Source: Selenomonadaceae bacterium (lineage in GTDB: Bacteria > Bacillota > Negativicutes > Selenomonadales > Selenomonadaceae). Taken from it: a stretch of DNA of 64,000 nucleotides. Positions 8,339 to 17,298 of this stretch are shown here, one piece after another. The stretch spans positions 1 through 64,000 of the forward strand of contig JAFWWC010000002.1 in assembly GCA_017518105.1 (NCBI GenBank). Reading direction: 5' to 3'. Under the pieces are notes generated by a model. It was given only the letters and a program-made list of their open reading frames with translations, did not search any database and was not told where the DNA came from. Positions within the stretch are counted from its first letter, which is position 1; each line of letters starts with the position of its first letter. Made by a program: the position numbers and the translations under genes.

Positions 8339-9196
8339 ATGCCGATAAATCCGAGACATGCCGCCGACGAGCCTAAGCAAGACAAAAAAGATCCCGTCGA
8401 AGAAGTCTTCATACCGGAGGAGCCGAAATGGTCGCTGGACGAAATAATTTTGCCCGACGAGGTCAAGAATCAGATTTTGGACGTGGCAACCTACGCTGAT
8501 AACTCGCACCGCGTTTTTGAGATGTGGGGTTTCAAAAGAACTCATAAGTATTCGCGGCGGATTGGCGTCAATCTCTACGGCGAACCCGGAACTGGCAAGA
8601 CTATGGCGGCTCATGCAATCGCTAAAGAACTCGGCAGGCAGATTCTAGTCGTCAACTACGCCGACATTGAGTCAAAATACGTGGGCGAGACCCCGAAGAA
8701 TATTCGTAAGGCGTTCGAGGCGGCTAAAAACTCAAATAGCATTCTTTTTTTCGACGAGGCAGACGCAATTTTAAGTAAACGCGTGACCAACATGACGCAA
8801 GCGGTTGATGTCAGCGTGAATCAGACGCGTTCGGTTATGCTCATGCTCATGAACGAGTTCCAAGACTTTATCCTTTTCGCCACGAATTTTATCGAGAACT
8901 TCGACCCGGCATTCATGCGCAGGATTTCAATCCACATAAAATTTACGTTGCCCGACGAGGAGTGCCGCAAAAAACTTTGGCGCATGTACACGCCGCCCGA
9001 ACTGCCCAATAATATTGACTTTGACGAGCTGGCTAAGAAATTCGACGGGATAAGCGGTTCGGACATTTCAAACGCCATATTAAACGCCGCATTCAAAGCC
9101 GCCCGACTTAAGGTCGACGAACTCGATAAATCTTTAGTCTTCGAGGCTGTGGAAAATATTTTGGCGAGCAAGAGAGCCAACGCCGCAAATATCTGA
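8339..9196 (+). CDS. AAA family ATPase (single domain)
   Basis: A 285-aa cytoplasmic protein with one AAA module. The Walker A motif is G-E-P-G-T-G-K-T (about residue 84), pore-loop-like S-K-Y-V-G-E-T-P follows, Walker B is I-L-F-F-D-E-A-D, sensor 1 is L-F-A-T-N-F, and the arginine-finger region is D-P-A-F-M-R-R-I. The module resembles FtsH/SpoVK-type AAA domains, but there is no protease or transmembrane segment. The first 50 residues are charged and unique. ATG 8339 is preferred to the ATG at 8333 because it sits 8 nt from AAGG. The monocistronic position gives no clue to its substrate. Confidence 0.8.
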   Translation: MPINPRHAADEPKQDKKDPVEEVFIPEEPKWSLDEIILPDEVKNQILDVATYADNSHRVFEMWGFKRTHKYSRRIGVNLYGEPGTGKTMAAHAIAKELGRQILVVNYADIESKYVGETPKNIRKAFEAAKNSNSILFFDEADAILSKRVTNMTQAVDVSVNQTRSVMLMLMNEFQDFILFATNFIENFDPAFMRRISIHIKFTLPDEECRKKLWRMYTPPELPNNIDFDELAKKFDGISGSDISNAILNAAFKAARLKVDELDKSLVFEAVENILASKRANAANI

Positions 9197-9202
9197 TATA
9201 AT
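9194..9202 (+). promoter_or_regulatory. Extended -10 promoter upstream of proS
   Basis: TGA-TATAAT, an extended -10 element, overlaps the stop region of the AAA gene and lies 28 nt upstream of the proS ATG. No good -35 is visible, as is common with the TGn extension. Confidence 0.5.
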
Positions 9203-9230
9203 CGACGAAAATTTTTAAGAGGTGAACTTA

Positions 9231-10943
9231 ATGAGAGCAACACAACTTTACGCACCGACGCTGAGAGAATCACCCGCTGAGGCAGAACTCGTAAGCCATA
9301 AGCTGATGTATCGTGCAGGATTCATTCGCAAGGCGGCGGGCGGCATTTATTCTTACTTGCCGCTTGGTTGGCGCACGATGAAAAAAATCATGCAAATCAT
9401 TCGCGAGGAAATGGACGCTAAGGGCGGGCAGGAAATAATGATGCCGATAACGCAACCGGCGGAACTTTGGAAGGAATCAGGGCGTTGGTCAGTTTACGGC
9501 GATGAAATGATGCGCCTTAAAGACCGTCACGGCAGAGAGTTCGCACTCGGACCGACTCACGAGGAAATGATTACAACTTTAATCCGCGATGAAGTCCGTT
9601 CGTATAAACAACTGCCGCTAATGCTCTATCAGATTCAAAATAAATATCGTGATGAGATAAGACCGCGCTTTGGACTGATGAGAAGCCGCGAATTTGTCAT
9701 GAAAGACCTTTACTCCTTCGACCGCGACGTTGACGGCATGAATATTTCCTACGACAAGATGTACGACGCTTACAGCCGGATTTTTGAGCGTTGCGGGCTA
9801 AAGTTCCGGGCAGTGGAGGCTGATAACGGGGCAATCGGCGGCGGGCACTCTCATGAGTTCACGGTCTTAGCTCCCAGCGGCGAATCTTCCATTGCTTACT
9901 GCGAAAATTGCAACTTTGCCGCCAGCGACGAGAAAGCCGAGCTTAAAATTATTCAATCAGAACCCGAAGAGCTAAAATCTCTGGAAAAAGTCAAGACGCC
10001 CGATTGCCACACGATAGAAAAGGTAAAAAACTTCTTGAACGTGCCGATAGAGAAGACGATTAAGGCTGTGGCGTTTATGGACGACGACGAGCGATTGATT
10101 TTAACGTTTGTACGCGGCGACCACGAGGTAAACGAAATTAAAGTTCTCAACGCCGTCGAGGGCGCGAATCATCTTTACATGGCGGGCGACAAGCTGATTG
10201 AGGCGGCGGGCGGTTCTGCAGGCTTCATGAGCCCGATAGGAATTTCAAACGCAATAATCGTCGTCGACCAAAGTGTAATGCTGATGTCAAACGCCGTCGC
10301 CGGAGCCAACGAGGTCGACACGCATTTTATCAACGTCACGCCTAAAAGAGACTTCGACGCGGGCAAAATTATCGTTGCGGATATAAGAATGGTTCAGGAG
10401 GGCGACCCTTGCCCACATTGCGGCGCACCGCTTAAGATGACACGCGGTATTGAGGTCGGGCAAGTCTTCACACTCGGCAAAAAGTATTCAGAGGCATTGC
10501 ACGCGACTTTTCTCGACGAGGACGGCAAAGAGAAACCTTTTGAGATGGGTTGCTATGGAATAGGCGTTGGTCGGACAATGGCGGCGGCGATTGAACAGAA
10601 TAACGACGCGGACGGAATCATTTGGAATAGAGCAATCGCGCCGTTTGAAGTTGTAATCGTGCCAGTCAACGCAAAAGACGATAAACAACTTGCCCTTGCC
10701 GAAGAAATTTATAACGAGCTGGCAAAATCGGGCGTCGATGTGCTTTTAGACGACAGAAAAGAGCGCGCCGGCGTAAAATTTAAGGATTGCGACCTAATCG
10801 GGTATCCTCTGCGTGTTACGATTAGCCCGAAGACTTTGGACAGCGGAAAAATCGAAGTCAAAGTACGTCGGAGCGGAGAATTTTTGAATTTCGACCGCGA
10901 AAATTGCGTAGAAAAGATTTTGGAGCTTTTGGAGACCTTATAA
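9231..10943 (+). CDS. proS: Prolyl-tRNA synthetase (bacterial type)
   Basis: Class II synthetase of 570 aa that charges tRNA-Pro. The N-terminal catalytic part shows motif 1 around [14 protein letters not shown], motif 2 (F-G-L-M-R-S-R-E-F) and motif 3 ([10 protein letters not shown]). A YbaK-like editing insertion (about residues 235-390, with [10 protein letters not shown]) and a C-terminal anticodon-binding domain complete the bacterial-type layout. ATG 9231 is chosen for its AGAGG site; GTG 9222 would overlap that site. thiD follows after one base. Confidence 0.96.
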   Translation: MRATQLYAPTLRESPAEAELVSHKLMYRAGFIRKAAGGIYSYLPLGWRTMKKIMQIIREEMDAKGGQEIMMPITQPAELWKESGRWSVYGDEMMRLKDRHGREFALGPTHEEMITTLIRDEVRSYKQLPLMLYQIQNKYRDEIRPRFGLMRSREFVMKDLYSFDRDVDGMNISYDKMYDAYSRIFERCGLKFRAVEADNGAIGGGHSHEFTVLAPSGESSIAYCENCNFAASDEKAELKIIQSEPEELKSLEKVKTPDCHTIEKVKNFLNVPIEKTIKAVAFMDDDERLILTFVRGDHEVNEIKVLNAVEGANHLYMAGDKLIEAAGGSAGFMSPIGISNAIIVVDQSVMLMSNAVAGANEVDTHFINVTPKRDFDAGKIIVADIRMVQEGDPCPHCGAPLKMTRGIEVGQVFTLGKKYSEALHATFLDEDGKEKPFEMGCYGIGVGRTMAAAIEQNNDADGIIWNRAIAPFEVVIVPVNAKDDKQLALAEEIYNELAKSGVDVLLDDRKERAGVKFKDCDLIGYPLRVTISPKTLDSGKIEVKVRRSGEFLNFDRENCVEKILELLETL

Positions 10944-10944
10944 C

Positions 10945-11727
10945 ATGAAAACTGCATTGACGATAGCCGGTTCGGACTCTTCAGGCGGCGCGGGCATTCA
11001 AGCCGACTTAAAAACGTTTTTAGCTAATGGCGTGTACGGAATGAGCGCGATAACCGCTTTGACGGCGCAAAATACTTGCGGAGTGCGTGCCGTGCTGAAT
11101 TCGACGCCGGAATTTTTATCAGACCAACTCGACGCAATTTTTGAGGACATTTTCCCCGACGCAATTAAAATCGGCATGGTGTCATCAGCGAAGTTGATAA
11201 AAATCATCGCGGAGCGGCTAAAATTCTACGGCGCGAAAAATATCGTCGTCGACCCGGTCATGATTGCGACTTCGGGCGCGAAATTGATTGACGATGACGC
11301 CGTTCAGACTTTAAAAGCAGAATTATTCCCGCTCGCAACGATTTTAACGCCAAATTTGCCCGAACTCGAAACAATCGCCGCAACTGACGATATGGAACGC
11401 GGCGCGAAGAAAATTTTTGAGCAATACGGTTGTGCGGTGTTGGCTAAGGGCGGTCACGGGCATAACGACGCTAATGATTTCCTTTTTGACGGCGCGGGGC
11501 AATGGTTTTACGGAAAAAGAATCGATACGACCAATACGCACGGCACAGGTTGCACTTTGAGTTCAGCAATCGCCGCGAACCTCGCTAAAGGCTACGATTT
11601 AAAAATTTCCGTAGGAAAAGCCAAAAGTTATCTGACTGGCGCATTGTCGACCGATTTAAACCTCGGAAAAGGTTCCGGACCTCTAAATCACGGCTTCAAC
11701 CTGCGCGGAACGGATTTTAACGACTAA
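10945..11727 (+). CDS. thiD: Hydroxymethylpyrimidine/phosphomethylpyrimidine kinase
   Basis: ThiD phosphorylates HMP and HMP-P to supply the pyrimidine half of thiamine. The 260-aa protein has the ribokinase-fold signatures A-G-S-D-S-S-G-G-A-G-I-Q-A-D near the N-terminus and T-H-G-T-G-C-T-L-S-S-A-I-A near residue 200, where the catalytic Asp is replaced by the ThiD-typical GTGC motif. It is close-packed between proS and nadE in a plus-strand operon. A TPP riboswitch is not possible in the one-base gap. Confidence 0.94.
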   Translation: MKTALTIAGSDSSGGAGIQADLKTFLANGVYGMSAITALTAQNTCGVRAVLNSTPEFLSDQLDAIFEDIFPDAIKIGMVSSAKLIKIIAERLKFYGAKNIVVDPVMIATSGAKLIDDDAVQTLKAELFPLATILTPNLPELETIAATDDMERGAKKIFEQYGCAVLAKGGHGHNDANDFLFDGAGQWFYGKRIDTTNTHGTGCTLSSAIAANLAKGYDLKISVGKAKSYLTGALSTDLNLGKGSGPLNHGFNLRGTDFND

Positions 11728-11740
11728 GGAGGCGATTGAC

Positions 11741-13378
11741 TTGCGAATTGCTTATGCGCAAATGAAAGTAGCGGCTGGACACCCCGACATTAACATAAAA
11801 AAAATCCTGCGGCTCATTGACGAGGCACGGACTCAAGGCGCAGACGTTGTAATTTTCCCTGAGCTTGCGGTATCGGGAAGAATGCTTGGTGAAACTTTAG
11901 AACAAAAAGCTTTTGAACACGATTGTTGGAATTATCTTATGGAAATAGCAAAAAAAAGCGACGAGGAATTTGTTATAGTTCTTACGGGCATTGAAGACTT
12001 TGAACACCACGTGCTGATTGCTCAATATGGGGAATTTATCGACTGGGAAGATTATTTGGGAGATTTAGAAATTGAATTAAAGGAAGATGAATTTTATAGT
12101 CTCGGTTTTCTTTCTGATGGCGCACCTTGCGATAATTTAGACCTTTGCATAAGATTTAACTCTGCCCCGTTTGATTTCAGCAAAAAATTTTCGTCAAAAA
12201 AAATCGCCGAAGGCTGCCCGATAATTTACATTGGTTGCGTCGGCATTCAGAACACCGGCAAGACAATTTATACGTTCGACGGGGCAAGCGCGGTCTTTAA
12301 TTCACGCGGAGAACTCGTTCAGCGTGCCGAACCCTTCAAAGAGTGCTTAAACTTCATTGAGCTTGAAAAAATCGATAAAATGCCCGCGATTACTCTTCCA
12401 GAAGTCAGCGAGGCGGAAAAAATCTATCAAGCAATAAATTTCGGCGTAAAAGAGTTCCTAGCGCAAATCGGCATGAAAAAAGTTGTTATCGGCGTCTCTG
12501 GCGGCATTGATTCGGCTGTTGCCGCCGCTATTTATGTTAAAGTCCTCGGCGCGGAAAATATTTACCTCGTCAACATGCCAAGCCGTTTCAACTCCGCCAC
12601 AACCAAAAATCTCAGCGAAAAACTCGCAAATAACCTCGGCTGCAAATATTTCGTCGTTCCTATTCAAGAATCCGTCGATTGGACGGTTAAACAGCTCGAA
12701 GGCGTCGGATTGAACGTTTCTAGCTTCGTTAAGGAAAATATTCAAGCCCGCGACCGTAGCGCAAGGATTTTGGCGGCGATTGCGGCTTCTGTCGGCGGCG
12801 GATTCACTTGCAACGCCAATAAAGCTGAATCAACCGTCGGATACGCCACTTTATACGGCGATGAGGCTGGTTTTCTCTCTGCGCTCGCTGATTTGTGGAA
12901 ATTTCAAGTTTATGAGCTGGCTCGCTACCTAAATGATAAAATTTACGGGCGCGAAGTCATTCCGCAGGGAATTATCGATATTGTGCCCAGTGCGGAGCTT
13001 TCGACCGCTCAAAACGTCGACGAGGGCAAAGGCGACCCTATCCGCTATCCTTATCATGATTATTTGTTCCGCGCCTTCGCCGAACGCAATTTGACGCCCG
13101 AAGATATTTTAAATTGGTACGCGGCGGGAAATCTTGAAAAAAATATCGGTTGCGCGTCTGGTCTCGTCAAAAAATATTTTCCGACGCCGGAAGACTTCAT
13201 TTTAGACCTTGAGCGTTGGTGGAGACAATTTACGGGCATGGGCGTCGCAAAACGTATTCAATCTCCGCCAATTCTCGCCGTAACTGATTTTCCTTACGGT
13301 TCACGCGCCGAATCTCAAAACGGCGTGCATTTTACAAAGAATTTCCTTGAACTCAAAGATAAATTGCTTAATCAGTAA
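11741..13378 (+). CDS. nadE: Glutamine-type NAD+ synthase with an atypical amidase domain
   Basis: NadE converts deamido-NAD to NAD. The 545-aa protein has an N-terminal nitrilase-like domain (1-225) and a synthetase domain with the P-loop G-V-S-G-G-I-D-S-A-V (about residue 250), A-N-K-A-E-S-T-V-G-Y and G-D-P-I-R-Y-P-Y-H-D-Y. The start is TTG, 8 nt after AAGGAGG. The catalytic Glu of the amidase domain is present (F-P-E-L-A-V-S-G), but the usual R-K-x-x-L-P lysine and C-E-D cysteine segments cannot be found; about 20-25 residues seem missing around residues 105-145. Glutamine use may therefore be lost. The 3' end overlaps convergent hypF by 11 nt. Confidence 0.88.
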   Translation: MRIAYAQMKVAAGHPDINIKKILRLIDEARTQGADVVIFPELAVSGRMLGETLEQKAFEHDCWNYLMEIAKKSDEEFVIVLTGIEDFEHHVLIAQYGEFIDWEDYLGDLEIELKEDEFYSLGFLSDGAPCDNLDLCIRFNSAPFDFSKKFSSKKIAEGCPIIYIGCVGIQNTGKTIYTFDGASAVFNSRGELVQRAEPFKECLNFIELEKIDKMPAITLPEVSEAEKIYQAINFGVKEFLAQIGMKKVVIGVSGGIDSAVAAAIYVKVLGAENIYLVNMPSRFNSATTKNLSEKLANNLGCKYFVVPIQESVDWTVKQLEGVGLNVSSFVKENIQARDRSARILAAIAASVGGGFTCNANKAESTVGYATLYGDEAGFLSALADLWKFQVYELARYLNDKIYGREVIPQGIIDIVPSAELSTAQNVDEGKGDPIRYPYHDYLFRAFAERNLTPEDILNWYAAGNLEKNIGCASGLVKKYFPTPEDFILDLERWWRQFTGMGVAKRIQSPPILAVTDFPYGSRAESQNGVHFTKNFLELKDKLLNQ

Positions 13379-15593
13379 AATTCATGGCGTGAACGGCTTG
13401 CCCAATGCAAATGCCGCCGTCATTCGCGGGAATCATCGAATGCCGCAAGACTTTTAAGCCGCGTCGTCGAAGATTCGCCGCCGTCAACGAACTTAATAAC
13501 GAATTTTGAAATACTCCGCCGCTCAATGCGACGGTTTTTATTTTTGTCTTAAAACTCAATTCTTCGGCAATATGCGTGGTCATTTCAGCTAAATTCACGT
13601 GGAAAAGTTTCGCCAAATCAAAAATATTTTCGCCATTCAATCGCCGCGTTAATATGTCGTCAAAAATTTTATCCGTCGTCATGAATTTTGCACTGAAATT
13701 TTTATCCGAACGTTCCGCAATCACTTGTAATCGCATCGCCGCTTCGCCCTCGTAGCTTGAAACCTTGCAAACGTCCAAAATAGCCGCAATCGCGTCGAAA
13801 AGTCGCCCAACACTCGTAGACGCCACGCAATTTATATTTTTTTCAAGCAAAAACTTTTGTCCGCTAAGTTCGGCGTCGAAAGCAAGTTTTAATTCGCGAG
13901 CAAGGCTAAAATCTTTCATAAGGGCAACGGCAATCCTCCAACCTTCATGCGAAGACTTATCGCCGCCAGCTTGCGTGAATTTTTCAATCGTAGTAGCTCG
14001 TTCAAAGTGATTTTCGTCGCAAATAAGGAATTCGCCGCCCCAAATCGTACCGTCAGTGCCGTAGCCCGTGCCGTCAAACGCAATCCCGATAATTTCGCCG
14101 TGAAAATTATTTTCTGCCATACAACTTAAAATATGCGCGTAATGATGTTGAATTTTTATCAACGGAACGCCTAAAACGTCAGAAATCTCCTTAGCAAGGG
14201 CTGTAGTCTGATAACGCGGGTGCAAATCGCAGGCAATGACTTCAGGATTAATTTCAAGCAAATTTTTCATGCGGCGAATCGAATTTCTAAGAACTTCAAC
14301 CGTCCGCAGGTCGCTAACGTCACCGATATACGGCGAGGCGTAAAATAAATCGTTCTTGGCAAGGCAAAAGGTATTTTTTAGTTCGCCGCCTATCGCAAGC
14401 ACGGATTTTTTATTTGAAGTAAAAAAAATCGGCAACGGGGCATATCCTCGACTGCGACGAATCATTGACGGCTTATTATCAATAAAATCCATGACAGAAT
14501 CATCAGCGCGTAGCAAAATTTTACGATTATGACTTAAAATCGCGTCGCAGAAGTCGAAATTTTTAATTGCGTCGTCGTCATCGATAGTAATTGGCACGCC
14601 AGAAGGATTTCCACTAGTCATGACTAGGGAATCAGGGAAATAGGGAATTAGGGAATCAGGAAAGTCGAAAATCAGCATGTGCAACGGCGTATAAGGCAAT
14701 ATGACACCGAGTTTATTTATATTCGGAGCGACATTTTCGGTGATTGAGCCGATTTTTTTATTTAAAAGCACGATTGGCTTCTGCGGACTATCTAAAAATG
14801 ATTTTTCAACGTCAGAAAGATAACATTCGCGATTTACGGCGGAAATATTCCTAAACATGACGGCAAAAGGTTTAGTCGGGCGCGTTTTAGAGTTGCGGAG
14901 GCGTTCAACGGCATTAAAATTACGTGCATCGCAAGCCAAATGGAAGCCGCCGATACCTTTTATAGCCACAATGCCGCCATTAACTAAAATTTTCCGCACA
15001 AATTTAATCGCGTCATGACCGAGCAGATTTTTTCCTAAAATATAAATTTCGGGGCCGCAATCATTACAACAAACCGGCTGAGCGTCAAAACGGCGGCTAT
15101 TTGGATTAAAATACTCTTCGGCGCAGGATTTGCACATTGGAAAATCGTTCATGGAAGTTCTTTCGCGGTCGTAAGGCATATTTTTTAAAATTGTTAGTCG
15201 AGGGCCGCAAGCAGTGCAATTTATGAACGGATGCAGGTAGCGACGGTCGTTTTTATCGAAAAGTTCGCGTTTGCAAGCGTCGCAAGTGGCAATATCAGGA
15301 GAAACGAAAATATCGCCGGCTTCGTGAGAACTTTCGACGATTTGGAAGTCAGAAAAGTTTTCGTCTGGCAAATTAATTACATCGACCTTCAAAATAGCCG
15401 AGCGGGGCGGATTTTTTGATTGGAGAGCCGCGAGAAAGTGATTTAAATTGATTTCGGAGCCTTGAGCGTAAATTTCGACGTAAGAGCCGCGATTAGAGAC
15501 GTTGCCGACGATATTAAACGAATTTGCGAGGCGACTGACGAACGGACGGAAGCCAACGCCCTGCACGATACCGAAAATTTTAATATTGAGCAA
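13368..15593 (-). CDS. hypF: Carbamoyltransferase HypF
   Basis: HypF activates carbamoyl phosphate and passes the carbamoyl group to HypE for the CN ligands of [NiFe]-hydrogenase. The 741 aa comprise an acylphosphatase domain (1-88, G-x-V-Q-G-V-G-F-R-P-F), two zinc-finger motifs (C-D-A-C-K ... C-T-A-C-G and C-K-S-C ... C-N-D-C-G), a YrdC domain and a Kae1-like domain with H-H-Y-A-H. Before V-M-T-S-G-N-P-S-G there is a repeated F-P-D-S-L, caused by a 24-nt tandem duplication. No other hyp or hydrogenase gene is in the window. The 5' region carries a composite repeat. Confidence 0.95.
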   Translation of the reverse strand: MLNIKIFGIVQGVGFRPFVSRLANSFNIVGNVSNRGSYVEIYAQGSEINLNHFLAALQSKNPPRSAILKVDVINLPDENFSDFQIVESSHEAGDIFVSPDIATCDACKRELFDKNDRRYLHPFINCTACGPRLTILKNMPYDRERTSMNDFPMCKSCAEEYFNPNSRRFDAQPVCCNDCGPEIYILGKNLLGHDAIKFVRKILVNGGIVAIKGIGGFHLACDARNFNAVERLRNSKTRPTKPFAVMFRNISAVNRECYLSDVEKSFLDSPQKPIVLLNKKIGSITENVAPNINKLGVILPYTPLHMLIFDFPDSLIPYFPDSLVMTSGNPSGVPITIDDDDAIKNFDFCDAILSHNRKILLRADDSVMDFIDNKPSMIRRSRGYAPLPIFFTSNKKSVLAIGGELKNTFCLAKNDLFYASPYIGDVSDLRTVEVLRNSIRRMKNLLEINPEVIACDLHPRYQTTALAKEISDVLGVPLIKIQHHYAHILSCMAENNFHGEIIGIAFDGTGYGTDGTIWGGEFLICDENHFERATTIEKFTQAGGDKSSHEGWRIAVALMKDFSLARELKLAFDAELSGQKFLLEKNINCVASTSVGRLFDAIAAILDVCKVSSYEGEAAMRLQVIAERSDKNFSAKFMTTDKIFDDILTRRLNGENIFDLAKLFHVNLAEMTTHIAEELSFKTKIKTVALSGGVFQNSLLSSLTAANLRRRGLKVLRHSMIPANDGGICIGQAVHAMNFTD
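14625..14665 (-). repeat. Imperfect 24-nt tandem duplication inside hypF
   Basis: Two copies of a T-A-G-G-G-A-A-T-C-A-G-G-rich unit, with a partial third, encode F-P-D-S-L twice in a row. The reading frame is kept because the period is 24 nt. The repeat lies in a loop just before the conserved T-S-G-N motif of the YrdC domain. Confidence 0.7.
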
Positions 15594-15641
15594 GAAAATC
15601 CCTCCTTGAGGCGATTATAGCAAAAAAAATAATTTTGTGGC

Positions 15642-15866
15642 GTTGAAAGTGCTTTTGGAGCTTTGAAAACGATTTCGGAGCTTGAAACGGGTTTTGAGAG
15701 GCGATTTTAGGGGTCGAAATGGGAAATCCGCCCCCATGGATTTTAGGTCGCGTCAGTATGCGGCATTTTCGCCCCCTACAAAAATCAGGGGGAAATTTGG
15801 AGGAGGAAAATAAAGAATCCGCCACCACGGATTTTGTCCACAGCCACGGATTTTTGCATTTTGGGC
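15642..15866. repeat. Composite intergenic repeat, copy 1
   Basis: The 323-nt gap between hypF and rbsK holds about three degenerate units of a 20-nt repeat (consensus GGAGCTTTGAAAACGATTTT on the plus strand). A junction box at 15689-15711 follows, matching copies 2 and 3. Next come ATCC...GGAT hairpin segments (15725-15743) and further ATCCG/CGGAT pairs up to 15855. The rbsK terminator lies just beyond, so the element sits directly downstream of rbsK with its array on the far side. No ORF is supported. Confidence 0.7.
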
Positions 15867-15892
15867 AAAAAAAAGCCCGCCTCGTCGACGGG
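15867..15892 (-). terminator. Terminator of the sugar operon (after rbsK)
   Basis: The minus-strand RNA CCCGUC-GACGA-GGCGGG forms a 6-bp stem (15876-15892) followed by C and eight T. This is one of five near-identical terminators in the window. Confidence 0.85.
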
Positions 15893-15916
15893 AAGAAGAA
15901 ATTTATTGGCAATCGT

Positions 15917-16834
15917 TCATAAAGCGGCGCAAAAGGCTTTGAACTCTTCGGCGGTCGCGTAAGAATCTTGAGTGCCCTTTTTCGTGACGCTAAGCGTTGC
16001 ATAAAGGGACGCGAGCTTCACTGAATCGAGAATATCGCCCGTCTTGGTGTAATTTTCGACGAAACAGCCGATAAAAGCATCGCCCGCGCCCGTCGAGTCG
16101 ACGGATTGAACTTTTCGGGCTGAAATGAATTCTTCGCGGTCATTCGAGAGCCACAACGCGCCTTGACTGCCCATCGTCACGATAATATTCTTTAAACCTT
16201 TGGACAGGAGGGAATTTGCCGCCGATTTAATCTCATCGCGTGAATTAACAGGCATATCGGTTAAAATGCTAAGCTCGGTTTCGTTCGGGACGAAGAAATC
16301 ACATTTGCAAGCCATATCGATTGACAAATCCTTGACGGCGGGTGCGGGATTGAGCAAAACGGGGATTTTGTTTTCGTTAGCAAAGTTAATCGCGGCGTAA
16401 ACGGTTTCGAGCGGGATTTCGAGTTGCAAGACAATCAAAGAGCATTTTTTCAAGTCATCAGCGGCTTGCAAGACTAATTCGGGCGAAAGTTTATCGTTTG
16501 CGCCTTTGTAAAGCAAAATTCTGTTTTGACCGGACTCCTCGACGATAATAGTAGCCTCACCAGTCGCGACGCCTTCAATAACGCTAATTTGGCTCGTATC
16601 GATTTTATTTTGGCGGAAATTCTCCAACGCGCCCTTGCCGAACAAATCATTGCCGACAGCCGAGACCATTAAGACATTTGCGCCCAATTTCGCCGCCGCG
16701 ACAGCTTGATTAGCTCCTTTTCCGCCGTGAGCCGTGTGAAAGTTCTGAGCGGGGCGAGTTTCGCCGCCAGCCGGGATTTTATCGATATAAGACACGACAT
16801 CAATATTAGTTGAACCGATAACTGCGATTTTCAT
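15917..16834 (-). CDS. rbsK: Ribokinase
   Basis: Phosphorylates ribose to ribose 5-phosphate with ATP. The 305-aa PfkB-family protein shows the first signature G-G-K-G-A-N-Q-A-V-A-A-A (about 38-49), the substrate G-S-T-N-I-D motif at the N-terminus and the catalytic D-S-T-G-A-G-D-A-F-I-G-C near residue 250. Length is normal. It is the last gene of the eleven-gene operon, after rbsD, from which it is separated by a hairpin with a T-run. Its presence with rbsD shows that ribose is one likely substrate of the operon. Confidence 0.94.
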   Translation of the reverse strand: MKIAVIGSTNIDVVSYIDKIPAGGETRPAQNFHTAHGGKGANQAVAAAKLGANVLMVSAVGNDLFGKGALENFRQNKIDTSQISVIEGVATGEATIIVEESGQNRILLYKGANDKLSPELVLQAADDLKKCSLIVLQLEIPLETVYAAINFANENKIPVLLNPAPAVKDLSIDMACKCDFFVPNETELSILTDMPVNSRDEIKSAANSLLSKGLKNIIVTMGSQGALWLSNDREEFISARKVQSVDSTGAGDAFIGCFVENYTKTGDILDSVKLASLYATLSVTKKGTQDSYATAEEFKAFCAAL

Positions 16835-16848
16835 GTTATGACCTCCGT

Positions 16849-16885
16849 TAAAAATTGGTCGACAGAATTTTTTCCGCCGACCAAT
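16849..16885 (-). terminator. Hairpin with T-run between rbsD and rbsK (possible attenuator)
   Basis: On the minus strand ATTGGTCG pairs with CGACCAAT (8 bp, 16-nt A-rich loop) and is followed at once by TTTTT, then the rbsK ribosome site. It may reduce read-through into rbsK or protect the upstream mRNA 3' end. Confidence 0.55.
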
Positions 16886-16893
16886 ATTTTTTG

Positions 16894-17289
16894 TCAGAAT
16901 ACGACGCCCGCCCGCAAGATTACGTTCGGATATGGGCTGAACTCTCCTGTACGGATTGCGAACTTGACGCCCGCCGAGAATTTCTTAAGCTCGTCGTGCG
17001 GCATGAACTCCGGCTCAAGCTTCGGCAGCGATTGTTTGATATACTCGTAAAGCGTCGGGTTGTGTTCGATGATTTCGTTCGCGAGTATGTAACCTTCGAC
17101 CGCCGCCTCATCAAGTACCGCGTCCAAAGTCTGTTTGAAAGTCGGGACGCCCGCCGTCAATATCAAGTCGACAATCGGGACGCCCTTTGGGATTGGCATA
17201 CCCGCATCGCCAATCATGAATAAATCTTTGTGACCGAGAGCCGCGATATAGCCCGCGAGCTGTGCATTTAAAATTCCGCGTTTCTTCAT
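16894..17289 (-). CDS. rbsD: D-ribose pyranase
   Basis: RbsD interconverts pyranose and furanose forms of ribose so that ribokinase receives furanose. The 131-aa protein starts M-K-K-R-G-I-L-N-A-Q-L-A and includes G-H-K-D-L-F-M-I-G-D-A-G-M-P-I-P, the conserved active-site His and Asp region, and ends near P-Y-P-N-V-I-L-R-A-G-V-V-F. All are typical of the family. It lies 9 nt after rbsC. Confidence 0.95.
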   Translation of the reverse strand: MKKRGILNAQLAGYIAALGHKDLFMIGDAGMPIPKGVPIVDLILTAGVPTFKQTLDAVLDEAAVEGYILANEIIEHNPTLYEYIKQSLPKLEPEFMPHDELKKFSAGVKFAIRTGEFSPYPNVILRAGVVF

Positions 17290-17298
17290 GTGATAACC

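Noticed and set aside
8159-8614. Open frame antisense to the AAA ATPase start and its promoter region
   Set aside because: Conflicts with a Walker-motif gene and lacks any conserved motif.
10943-10945. TPP riboswitch before thiD
   Set aside because: There is a single base between proS and thiD, leaving no leader.
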